The notes beneath the pieces are model-generated. The model saw nothing but the letters and a program-made list of their open reading frames with translations. It ran no database searches and was not told where the DNA came from. From positions 1 through 48,953 of the forward strand of contig JAPLSP010000183.1 of NCBI GenBank assembly GCA_026398575.1: 48,953 nucleotides of DNA, written 5' to 3'. The translations under genes were made by a program, and so were the position numbers. Position 1 is the stretch's first letter; each line of letters starts with the position of its first letter. The stretch is from Candidatus Sumerlaeota bacterium. GTDB lineage: Bacteria > Sumerlaeota > Sumerlaeia > JADFCT01. This document shows positions 42,638 through 48,953 of the stretch, in pieces.

Positions 42638-42702
42638 GGCACGGGCAACCTTGCCCGTGAGAGACGAGGAGATCAGCGACTATGGGCAGGGATGCCCGTG
42701 CC
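42638..42702. repeat. GGCACGGGCA hairpin upstream of thrS
   Basis: GGCACGGGCAACCTTGCCC (42638-42656) pairs with GGGCAGGGATGCCCGTGCC (42684-42702), with two mismatches, around a 27-bp loop. It lies in the pilT-thrS gap, which holds no gene. Confidence 0.8.
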
Positions 42703-42789
42703 ACCACTGATTGGCAGCGGATTTCTCCTTTGACTCCCCATCCGGCGCGCCCTATCTTCATGCGGGGTTTTGCACATTTGAGCCTGGGC

Positions 42790-42921
42790 GAAATCTGAAA
42801 TCTGAAATTTGAGATCTGAAATCTGAAATCTGAGATCTGAGATCTGAGATTTGAGATTTGAGATCTGAGATTTGAGATCTGAGATTTGAAATTTGAGATT
42901 TGAAATTTGAGATTTGAAATC
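42790..42921. repeat. GARATYT heptamer array ahead of thrS
   Basis: About 19 tandem 7-nt units (GAAATCT, GAAATTT, GAGATCT, GAGATTT) fill 132 bp and end 31 bp before the thrS ATG. The strand reading GARATYT contains stops; the opposite strand is open (QISDFRF-like), the same orientation used in the GH95 insert at 13008. Confidence 0.9.
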
Positions 42922-42952
42922 GAAATATTCATTGGCAGATGAGGAACAAGAT

Positions 42953-44884
42953 ATGAACAGGCAATTGGTCATAACGCTTCCGGATGGGTCCAAGCGCGAA
43001 TATCCTGTCGGAACGACGGCGCTGCAAGTGGCCGAAAGCATCGGTGCAGGGCTGGCGCAGGCAGCTCTGGCGGCCAAGGTCAATGGCGAGCTGGTGGACT
43101 TGACCGGTCCGCTGAGCGGTGACTGCGCGCTGTCCATCCTGACGTTCCGCGACGCGGAAGGGCAGGAGATTTATCGCCACAGCGCTTCGCATCTGATGGC
43201 CATGGCGATCAAGCGGTTGTGGCCTCATGCGAAGCTGGCCATCGGTCCGGCGATCGCTGACGGCTTCTACTACGATCTTGATCTGCCCGAGCGGCTTTCG
43301 CAGGAGGAACTGCTGAAGATCGAAGAAGAGATGAAGAAAATCGTCTCGGCGAAAGCGCCGGCGCGGCGTGAAGTATTTCAGCGAGCGCAGGCGCGCGCCT
43401 TGTTTGAAAAGATGAGCGAGCCCTATAAAGTCGAGATGATTGACGACCTGCCGGCGGATGTCGCGACGATCTCCGTCTATCATCACGGCGAGGAATTTAC
43501 GGACATGTGCCGCGGACCGCACCTGCGCGACTTCGGCCAGATCAAGGCTTTCAAGCTGCTGTCGGTGGCGGGCGCCTATTGGCGCGGAGACGAAAAGAAC
43601 GCTATGCTGCAGCGTATCTATGGCGTGGCCTTCCCTGATAAGAAACTGCTGGCCGAGCACATCAAGATGATCGAAGAAGCCAAGCAGCGCGATCATCGCC
43701 TGCTCGGCAAGCAGTTGGATTTGTTCTCGTTTCATGAGGAAGGCCCGGGATTCCCCTTCTTCCATCCCAAAGGCATGATCGTTTATAACGCCCTCATGGA
43801 ATATTGCCGCGAGGAGCTGCGCAAGCGCGGTTACCAGGAAATCCGCACGCCGCTGATCCTGAGCGAAGATATATGGCATCGCAGCGGGCATTGGGACCAC
43901 TATCGCGAAAACATGTACTTCACCAAGATTGACGAGCGCGATTTCGCCGTCAAACCGATGAACTGCCCCGGCGGCCTGCTCTATTACAAGACCAACCTGC
44001 ATTCCTATCGCGACCTGCCGATGCGCATCGCCGAATTCGGACAGGTGCACCGCCATGAAAAATCCGGCGTGCTGCATGGCTTATTCCGCGTCCGCACGTT
44101 CACGCAGGACGATGCGCATATTTTTTGCAGTCCGGAACAGCTCGAAGACGAGATCGCCGGATGCATTGACTTCGTGTTCACGCTTTATCGCACCTGCGGA
44201 TTCGAGGACGTGCATCTCGAACTGAGCACGCGCCCGGAAAACAGCATCGGCTCGGACGAGGTATGGGAGCTGGCGACCAACGCGCTGCGGCATTCGCTGG
44301 AGAAGGCTGGCATTCAATTCAAGACCAATCCGGGCGACGGCGCCTTTTACGGACCGAAGATTGACTTCCACGTGCGCGACTGCCTTAAGCGCTCGTGGCA
44401 GTGCGCGACGATCCAGGTGGACTTCTCGATGCCCGAGCGCTTCGACCTGACCTACGTGGCCGCCGATCAGACGCGAAAGCGGCCCGTCATGGTTCATCGC
44501 GCGATCTTCGGCTCGGTCGAGCGCTTTCTCGGCATCATGATCGAACATTTCGCCGGGGCGTTTCCGCTGTGGCTGGCGCCGGTGCAAGTCGTGGTCATTC
44601 CCGTGGCGGATGAATTCAATGACTATGGTGAAAGAGTCCGCGCCGCCTTGGCGCAGGCCGGCATTCGCGTTGAACTGGACAGCCGGAGCGAGAAAATGGG
44701 TTCGCGTCTGCGCGACGCCGAGATGAAGAAGGTCCCCGTCATGCTCGTCGTCGGCGAGAAAGAAAAACAGGCCCGTTTCGTCAGCCTGCGCCGCCACAAA
44801 ATCGGCCAGGCGGGAACGCCGACGTTGGATGAAGCCGTGGCGATGCTAAAGCAGGAAATCGCCGAGCGGAAGATTGTGCAGTAG
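42953..44884 (+). CDS. thrS: Threonyl-tRNA synthetase
   Basis: 643 residues from ATG 42953, after GAGGAA; full family length. Domains in order: TGS (LPDGSKREYPVGTTALQVAE), editing domain with HSASHLMAMAIK and HHGEEFTDMC, class II core with MNCPGGLLYYKT, FGQVHRHEKSGVLHGLFRVR and QVDFSMPERFDLTYV, MVHRAIFGSVERFLGIMIEH, and a C-terminal anticodon-binding domain (VVVIPVADEFNDYGERVRAA). It charges tRNA-Thr with Thr in the cytoplasm. No T-box or other leader is evident; instead a heptamer array fills the space before it. Confidence 0.97.
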   Translation: MNRQLVITLPDGSKREYPVGTTALQVAESIGAGLAQAALAAKVNGELVDLTGPLSGDCALSILTFRDAEGQEIYRHSASHLMAMAIKRLWPHAKLAIGPAIADGFYYDLDLPERLSQEELLKIEEEMKKIVSAKAPARREVFQRAQARALFEKMSEPYKVEMIDDLPADVATISVYHHGEEFTDMCRGPHLRDFGQIKAFKLLSVAGAYWRGDEKNAMLQRIYGVAFPDKKLLAEHIKMIEEAKQRDHRLLGKQLDLFSFHEEGPGFPFFHPKGMIVYNALMEYCREELRKRGYQEIRTPLILSEDIWHRSGHWDHYRENMYFTKIDERDFAVKPMNCPGGLLYYKTNLHSYRDLPMRIAEFGQVHRHEKSGVLHGLFRVRTFTQDDAHIFCSPEQLEDEIAGCIDFVFTLYRTCGFEDVHLELSTRPENSIGSDEVWELATNALRHSLEKAGIQFKTNPGDGAFYGPKIDFHVRDCLKRSWQCATIQVDFSMPERFDLTYVAADQTRKRPVMVHRAIFGSVERFLGIMIEHFAGAFPLWLAPVQVVVIPVADEFNDYGERVRAALAQAGIRVELDSRSEKMGSRLRDAEMKKVPVMLVVGEKEKQARFVSLRRHKIGQAGTPTLDEAVAMLKQEIAERKIVQ

Positions 44885-44996
44885 GGGGGGCGTGACAGGG
44901 CGCATAGGATAAAGAAACGCAAAACAGGAACTTGAATTCCGAGTCATAATTGCTATTCGTTGTTCACGTTCATCTTTGCATTTCCGGGGAATTGCC

Positions 44997-45477
44997 ATGG
45001 ACAAAAAGATTACGCTGCAAGAGGAATCTTCAAACAAGCGGATATTAAGAACAGAGAGGAATAAGAAGAAAACCGCAAAGGCCTTTAAAGAGCAGCTGTC
45101 TCGTATTCGTGATATCGTGCATCAAAATCGCGATGCCTTTAATGCGCCGTACAGGAATCCCAAGAGTGTTGAGGACAAGCTTTTCACGGAAATGTTTTAC
45201 GATGATCTGCGAGAGAGCATTGGTGGGGCCGCATTGCCCGAAATCCCCGATGCTTGGATGAAGGTCTTACGAATAGCGAATGGCTTTAAAGCGGAAATTC
45301 GCGGTCGCGAAGTGGAATATTGGATCACAGGGCGATATGGGAATTTTGCTTGATAATTCCAGCGGCGTAAATACCGACGACATCGCCGTTATTATGCACA
45401 TGACTTTGAATGAAAAAGACGTAATCCGTTGGAATAGCATTGGAGAATTTTTAGAGGAGCTAAGGTTCAGCAATTAG
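44997..45477 (+). pseudogene. SMI1/KNR4-like gene, apparently frameshifted
   Basis: The first frame (ATG 44997, 118 residues, MDKKITLQEESSNKRILRTE) contains LPEIPDAWMKVLRIANGFKA, like the start of SMI1/KNR4 domains, and stops at 45353. A second frame shifted by one base reads GDMGILLDNSSGVNTDDIAV, IMHMTLNEKDVIRWNSIGEF, LEEL, like the end of such domains, to 45477. Together they would form one normal-sized domain. They could also be two genes. SMI1 proteins often act as immunity proteins. Confidence 0.5.
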
Positions 45478-45540
45478 CCTCCTAAGTAGAGTGCGACGAC
45501 TTGAGCAATTCGCATTTTTTGGGATTCTTGTCATACCTTC

Positions 45541-45741
45541 ATGAACCATTCGCATCTCAAACATAAGAGATCGGAATCCGCCAAACCGCCGGTTGCCATG
45601 GCGGAGGTTGTGAATGATGTCGGCGTCATCGCATTGGAGGAGGACGCCACGGATATTGCGGCGTTCAAGGAGCGCGCTCATGAGCCATTGATCGCGTTTG
45701 AAGAAGCGGTCAGGGAATTGAAGCATCATGGCAAGATATAG
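45541..45741 (+). pseudogene. PHD/YefM-like antitoxin remnant
   Basis: 66 residues. The C-terminal part (EEDATDIAAFKERAHEPLIA, then FEEAVRELKHHGKI) is the usual antitoxin tail that precedes a RelE/ParE toxin. The N-terminal half (MNHSHLKHKRSESAKPPVAM) has no recognisable DNA-binding domain, so it seems truncated or degenerated. Confidence 0.5.
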
Positions 45742-45865
45742 CGTTTCCTTTCGTCAGTTTGCCTTATTTATATCACCAAAGTCGCCCCTCTGCGGGAATC
45801 TAAAAACGGTCCATAATGCATTCGAGCTTATGTTCAGGGCGCTGTCATTATGGATTATAAGCTAA
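45728..45865 (+). pseudogene. RelE/ParE-like toxin stub
   Basis: The ATG overlaps the antitoxin-like gene, as in true pairs, and the start MARYSVSFRQ is that of RelE-type toxins. After about ten residues the resemblance ends, and the frame runs into the atp gene. It is probably a deleted toxin. Confidence 0.45.
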
Positions 45866-46077
45866 TTCGCGCTGCTTCGATGGCCACGATCATCCCATTT
45901 TTCCTGGGCGTTGGACCGGTGGCAGGGTGGTTGCTGGGAAGTTGGCTGGGAGTCAAAGCCGGCTATCCTCAAACCGGCGCGCTTGTGGGCTTGCTCATGG
46001 GATTTCTTGCGGGCGTGCGCGCGTCCTACCAGATGACGCGGCGGGTGATGGAGGAAATCAAGAACCTGAAAAGATAA
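45850..46077 (+). CDS. AtpZ/AtpI-like small membrane protein of the ATP synthase operon
   Basis: 75 residues with two hydrophobic helices: IIPFFLGVGPVAGWLLGSWL, then GALVGLLMGFLAGVRAS, ending in a charged helix (RRVMEEIKNLKR). This fits the AtpZ-type protein found at the head of F-type ATP synthase operons, thought to help ion uptake or c-ring assembly. The ribosome site is weak. It is separated from the other atp genes by a decayed addiction-module gene. Confidence 0.75.
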   Translation: MDYKLIRAASMATIIPFFLGVGPVAGWLLGSWLGVKAGYPQTGALVGLLMGFLAGVRASYQMTRRVMEEIKNLKR

Positions 46078-46173
46078 GCGGAGAAAAGACAAACTATGCC
46101 TTAATCCACTTGCGCGATCATCTACCTTTTGGCTTAGAGTCCTTGCGGAACAGCCGGTTCCGGAGAGATAATC

Positions 46174-46431
46174 GTGAAAGCAACGGTTGATGACATTTAC
46201 AGGAAAGCGCTTCAATTGCCTGATGATTCAAAAGAGCATCTGGCTGAACGCCTCGTTGCTTAGCTAGAGACAAACGTGGATCCGGATGTGGAGCGATCCC
46301 ACATTGAAGCGGCTAAACGGCGCAGGGATGAGATTCGGTCAGGCCGTGTGTCTTCTCTTGATGGCGAATCGGTTCTAGCCCAGGCTCGGCATTTGACTAA
46401 CCATTTACCTTATTCCCGAAACTGCCGATAA
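46174..46431 (+). pseudogene. TIGR02574-type addiction module component, broken by a stop
   Basis: From GTG 46174, after GGAGAG, the frame reads KATVDDIYRKALQLPDDSKE, HLAERLVA, stop (TAG 46261), LETNVDPDVERSHIEAAKRR, RDEIRSGRVSSLDGESVLAQ, AR. This is the pattern of putative addiction module components of about 75 residues. The TAG replaces a codon near the LVASL region. No RelE toxin follows. It sits inside the atp operon and fills most of 46078-46443. Confidence 0.75.
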
Positions 46432-46443
46432 GCTGGAATATTA

Positions 46444-46881
46444 ATGTCCGATGCTTCTGCAAATAATACGGCCGAGAAGGCCGAACAGCCGACGGCGCCG
46501 ACGCCGATGGAAGGCTTGACGCCGGCGATTATTTTCCGTGCGCTGAGCGCGTCGGTAATCATTGCGGCGATTGCGACGCTGTTCGTCTGGGGGCGCTGGG
46601 GACCGATGGTAGCGCGCGACTTTGCTTTCTTTTCGCTTTGGAGCGTGGGCAATTGGTTTCTCCTGGCGAAAGTGATCACGGGTGTGGTCGAGCGCCGGCC
46701 GAAAAGCATTCTCGCGCTGCAATTGCTTGGACTGCTTTGCCTGCTGGTGATTTTGCCGTTGTTTTTTGCGTGGTATCACCCTAACCTCCTTGCTTTTGCT
46801 GCTGGTTTTTCATTGCCTTATGCCATTGTGGTCCTCAAGGTTGCAGGCTGGCATTTGACACACAGGTCCGCAAGAAAGTAA
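46444..46881 (+). CDS. AtpI-like (ATP synthase protein I) membrane protein
   Basis: 145 residues with four hydrophobic helices (IIFRALSASVIIAAIATLFV; FFSLWSVGNWFLLAKVITGV; ILALQLLGLLCLLVILPLFF; LLAFAAGFSLPYAIVVLKVA). The layout matches ATP synthase I proteins, which help c-ring assembly. It ends 9 bp before atpB. The N-terminus has a 25-residue polar leader. Confidence 0.7.
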   Translation: MSDASANNTAEKAEQPTAPTPMEGLTPAIIFRALSASVIIAAIATLFVWGRWGPMVARDFAFFSLWSVGNWFLLAKVITGVVERRPKSILALQLLGLLCLLVILPLFFAWYHPNLLAFAAGFSLPYAIVVLKVAGWHLTHRSARK

Positions 46882-46890
46882 CGCGAGAAT

Positions 46891-47871
46891 ATGGCCGATA
46901 CTCACAGCACAGTTTTCACAGCTGCCGCGGCGCCCGCTGCCGGCGCCGAGCATTCTGCCGCGCCAGCGGAGCATTCTGCCGGGCATAATGCCGCCGAAGC
47001 CGCTCAACAGGGCGGCGCAAAAGAAGGCGGTCCAACGGGCGAACATGCCGCCGCCGGTCATGGCGAAAGCAGCGGTCATCGTATCGAGCATATCGAAGAA
47101 GTGCCCAATGCGCTGATCCTTTTCCGCAATACTTATTTCAGCGTCGGCGATAAAAACTTTGAATTCGTCAGAACCATCGAGCCGACTTTCTTCACTCTGA
47201 TCGCGGTCATCACGGCCATAATTATTGTTCGTCTCGGCACGCGGCGCATGATGCTGATTCCTGGCAAAGTGCAGAATATCATTGAGATGGCGGTGGAGGG
47301 ATTTCACAACTTCCTCACCGGCGTGATGGGAAGCGAGGAACATGCGCGCAGGCATTTGCCGTTTATCGGCTCGATGTTCTTCTTCATCTTTTTCAACAAC
47401 ATCATGGGTATCATTCCGTTTATGAAGGCGCCGACGTCGGCGTATCAAACCACGTTCGCCCTCGGGATTATCACGTTCTGCTATGTGCAATATCACGCTA
47501 TCCGCATGAACGGCCCGTTGGGATACATCTATCATCTGATGGGTTCGCCCAAGGGCGTGATCATGTGGGTGTTTGCGCCGTTTCTGCTCGTGCTGGAATT
47601 GCTGGGCGAGGTGATCAAGCCCTTTTCGCTGTCGCTGCGCCTTTTCGGCAACATCATGGGCGAAGACATTCTGCTCTATGTCTTTTCTTTTTTGGGTGTT
47701 TCCTTGTTTTTCTGGGCCTGCCCGCTGCAATTTCCTTTTTTGTTTCTGGCGCTTCTGACCAGCGTGATTCAGGCGTTGGTTTTTACTCTGTTGGCGACGA
47801 TCTATATCACGCTTTTCATCCCGCACGAACATGCGGCGCAACACGGGGCTGAAGGCGGGGAACACCATTAG
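46891..47871 (+). CDS. atpB: F0F1 ATP synthase subunit a
   Basis: 326 residues, longer than usual because of a 65-residue His/Ala/Gly-rich N-terminal extension (EHSAAPAEHSAGHNAAEAAQ). The core has GSMFFFIFFNNIMGIIPFMK, SLSLRLFGNIMGEDILLYVF with the essential Arg, and the last helix FTLLATIYITLFIP. Subunit a forms the ion half-channels against the c-ring. The gap to atpE is filled by a heptamer array. Confidence 0.95.
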   Translation: MADTHSTVFTAAAAPAAGAEHSAAPAEHSAGHNAAEAAQQGGAKEGGPTGEHAAAGHGESSGHRIEHIEEVPNALILFRNTYFSVGDKNFEFVRTIEPTFFTLIAVITAIIIVRLGTRRMMLIPGKVQNIIEMAVEGFHNFLTGVMGSEEHARRHLPFIGSMFFFIFFNNIMGIIPFMKAPTSAYQTTFALGIITFCYVQYHAIRMNGPLGYIYHLMGSPKGVIMWVFAPFLLVLELLGEVIKPFSLSLRLFGNIMGEDILLYVFSFLGVSLFFWACPLQFPFLFLALLTSVIQALVFTLLATIYITLFIPHEHAAQHGAEGGEHH

Positions 47872-47872
47872 G

Positions 47873-47963
47873 AATTGCGGATTGCGGATTACGGATTACG
47901 GATTACGGATTTCGGATTTCGGTTTTCGTATTACGGATTGGTGATTACGGATTGGGGACTGAA
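47873..47963. repeat. GGATTRC heptamer array between atpB and atpE
   Basis: About 13 units of GATTGCG, GATTACG, GATTTCG and GATTGGG in one direction, starting right after the atpB stop. Many units are GATTACG, whose complement contains TAA, unlike the reverse-orientation copies inside genes. Confidence 0.85.
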
Positions 47964-48051
47964 TTAGGAAACAATGCCGCGGCTTGGGTATAAGCCCATT
48001 GATGCGGCGGCGGAAATATCACACAGCCTTATTTCAAGGGGGAGGAAAGCA

Positions 48052-48288
48052 ATGGATGCAAAGACATTGATCGCTTTGGCCTATCCGATCGGACTTGGGT
48101 TGGCGGCTCTCGGGTCGGGACTCGGCCTCGGACGCGCCGTAGGATCGGCCATGGAGGCCACGGGCCGTCAGCCGAGCGCCTCGGGCTCGATCATGGTTTC
48201 GATGATCATCGGATGCGCGTTCATCGAAGCGTTGACGATCTATGCCCTCATTTCTCCGTTCATCGCCATGAACACGTTCATGAAATAG
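48052..48288 (+). CDS. atpE: F0F1 ATP synthase subunit c
   Basis: 78 residues from ATG 48052 after GGGGGAGG. Two helices with the loop RQPSA. The ion-binding Glu lies in FIEALTIYALI. Compared with the Na+ type (Gln in helix 1, Ser or Thr after the Glu), helix 1 reads GLGLGRAVG and Ala follows the Glu, so the Na+ signature is missing and H+ coupling is likely. Confidence 0.95.
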   Translation: MDAKTLIALAYPIGLGLAALGSGLGLGRAVGSAMEATGRQPSASGSIMVSMIIGCAFIEALTIYALISPFIAMNTFMK

Positions 48289-48370
48289 CGTTTTTCCCGT
48301 ATGGCGGATTTGGGGGGAGATTCCTGCATTCGCGGGAAGGAACGGAAACTTGAGCGTGAGGTGAATCGCG

Positions 48371-48853
48371 ATGGGTATTTTTTGGGGGCAAGTCGCCGCT
48401 CAGGCGATTTCATTTATCGGATTCGTCATCGTCCTGCGCATCTTTGCGTGGGGCCCGGTGCTGCGTTTCCTCGAGCAACGGCGCCGGAAAATCAAGGACG
48501 AACTGGAGAAAGCCGAGCAGAAGAACCTGGCGGCCGAAAAGCGCCATCAGGTTCTCGAGGAGCGGCTGGCGCGCATCGAGGCGGAAGAGCGCCGGCGGAT
48601 TCAGGAGGCGGTGGCTGAAGGCCGCAAAGCCGCCGAACAGATCGCCGAGGCCGCGCGCGCCGAGGCGCAACGCATTCGCGCTCACGCCAGGCAGGTGGCT
48701 GAGATCGAATTCGCCAAAGCGATGCAGCAAGTCAAGGACAACGTCGTGACGATGACGCTCAAGGCCACGGAGCGGCTGTTGCGCGAAAACATGGACGGCG
48801 AACGCCAGAGGGAAATGACGCGCCGCTTCGTGGAAGAGCTGTCGAAGAACTAA
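48371..48853 (+). CDS. atpF: F0F1 ATP synthase subunit b
   Basis: 160 residues. One N-terminal membrane helix (FWGQVAAQAISFIGFVIVLR) is followed by a long charged helix (RRRKIKDELEKAEQKNLAAE; RIEAEERRRIQEAVAEGRKA) that forms the peripheral stalk. The length is normal. It follows atpE at 82 bp and precedes atpH at 28 bp. Confidence 0.93.
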   Translation: MGIFWGQVAAQAISFIGFVIVLRIFAWGPVLRFLEQRRRKIKDELEKAEQKNLAAEKRHQVLEERLARIEAEERRRIQEAVAEGRKAAEQIAEAARAEAQRIRAHARQVAEIEFAKAMQQVKDNVVTMTLKATERLLRENMDGERQREMTRRFVEELSKN

Positions 48854-48881
48854 AGGCGGAACGCAAGCCAAGAGGAGTCTC

Positions 48882-48953
48882 ATGGCCATTGAATTAGACG
48901 TTCGGGACGGATATGCGCGGGCGCTGCTGAATGTGGCCGAGCGGATGGACCGT
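48882..48953 (+). CDS. atpH: F0F1 ATP synthase subunit delta, start only
   Basis: After AGAGGAG the ATG begins MAIELDVRDGYARALLNVAE, the typical YARALLxVAE start of the delta subunit. The gene runs off the right edge after 24 codons. The gene order (c, b, delta) supports the call. Confidence 0.85.
   Translation, partial: MAIELDVRDGYARALLNVAERMDR

Noticed and set aside
42492..42952. T-box riboswitch for thrS
   Set aside because: No T-box core or specifier stem was seen; the leader is a hairpin plus heptamer array.
42929..44077. 382-residue minus-strand frame
   Set aside because: Opposite thrS; a shadow.
46810..47868. 352-residue minus-strand frame
   Set aside because: Opposite atpB; a shadow.

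Overview
The window is about 49 kb of GC-rich bacterial chromosome from an uncultured-type lineage. No rRNA, tRNA or mobile element with an intact transposase was seen. A pseudopilin of the NFLEAQTRSKVSRV type, a DUF5703 protein with two GH95 alpha-fucosidases, a SUMF1-domain lipoprotein, a dockerin-tailed secreted repeat protein and dense intergenic hairpins fit poorly known, polysaccharide-degrading phyla such as Sumerlaeota or Hydrogenedentota (or PVC relatives). That placement is an inference from gene content only.

Layout. 1-1.5 kb: end of a membrane protein, a small Cys-rich protein, a Rieske-like protein and a methyltransferase. 1.6-2.0 kb: two tandem copies of a three-hairpin repeat. 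2.0-2.9 kb (minus): DUF134 regulator plus NifX-like protein, with a palindromic operator. 3.7-4.3 kb: pseudopilin. 4.4-13.2 kb: fucose-glycan degradation genes (DUF5703, GH95, GH95). 13.7-14.9 kb (minus): AbiEi-like regulator. 15-16 kb (minus): SUMF1 lipoprotein. 16.3-20.2 kb: truncated permease, SEC-C protein, and a large protein full of low-complexity inserts. 20.2-21.0 kb (minus): HEPN bicistron. 21.4-26.5 kb (minus): giant propeller-repeat protein and a second secreted protein sharing a duplicated promoter/leader. 26.9-37.2 kb: HTH-EIIA regulator followed by a six-gene membrane complex related to hydrogenase-4/complex I, split by a PIN toxin-antitoxin pair. 37.2-40.7 kb: repeats, a BRO-N pseudogene, a secreted protein and small toxin-antitoxin-like genes or remnants. 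40.9-44.9 kb: bifunctional nuclease, PilT and ThrS. 45-49 kb: toxin-antitoxin and SMI1 debris, then the F0 genes of ATP synthase (AtpZ/I-like, atpB, atpE, atpF, start of atpH).

Two observations stand out. First, the hydrogenase-4-like complex lacks the Cys residues that bind the NiFe site in its large subunit, yet keeps the four Cys of the N2-type cluster and two antiporter-like subunits. This makes it an energy-converting hydrogenase-related (Ehr-type) complex rather than a hydrogenase. Second, heptanucleotide repeats (GGATTGC, GARATYT and GAGTTYC families), a 9-nt repeat and a long hairpin sit in frame inside coding genes, including four of the six subunits of that same complex. The GGATTGC unit has no stop codon in any of six frames, so such DNA can spread through coding sequence without closing the frame. 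Related hairpins and heptamer arrays also fill several operon junctions.
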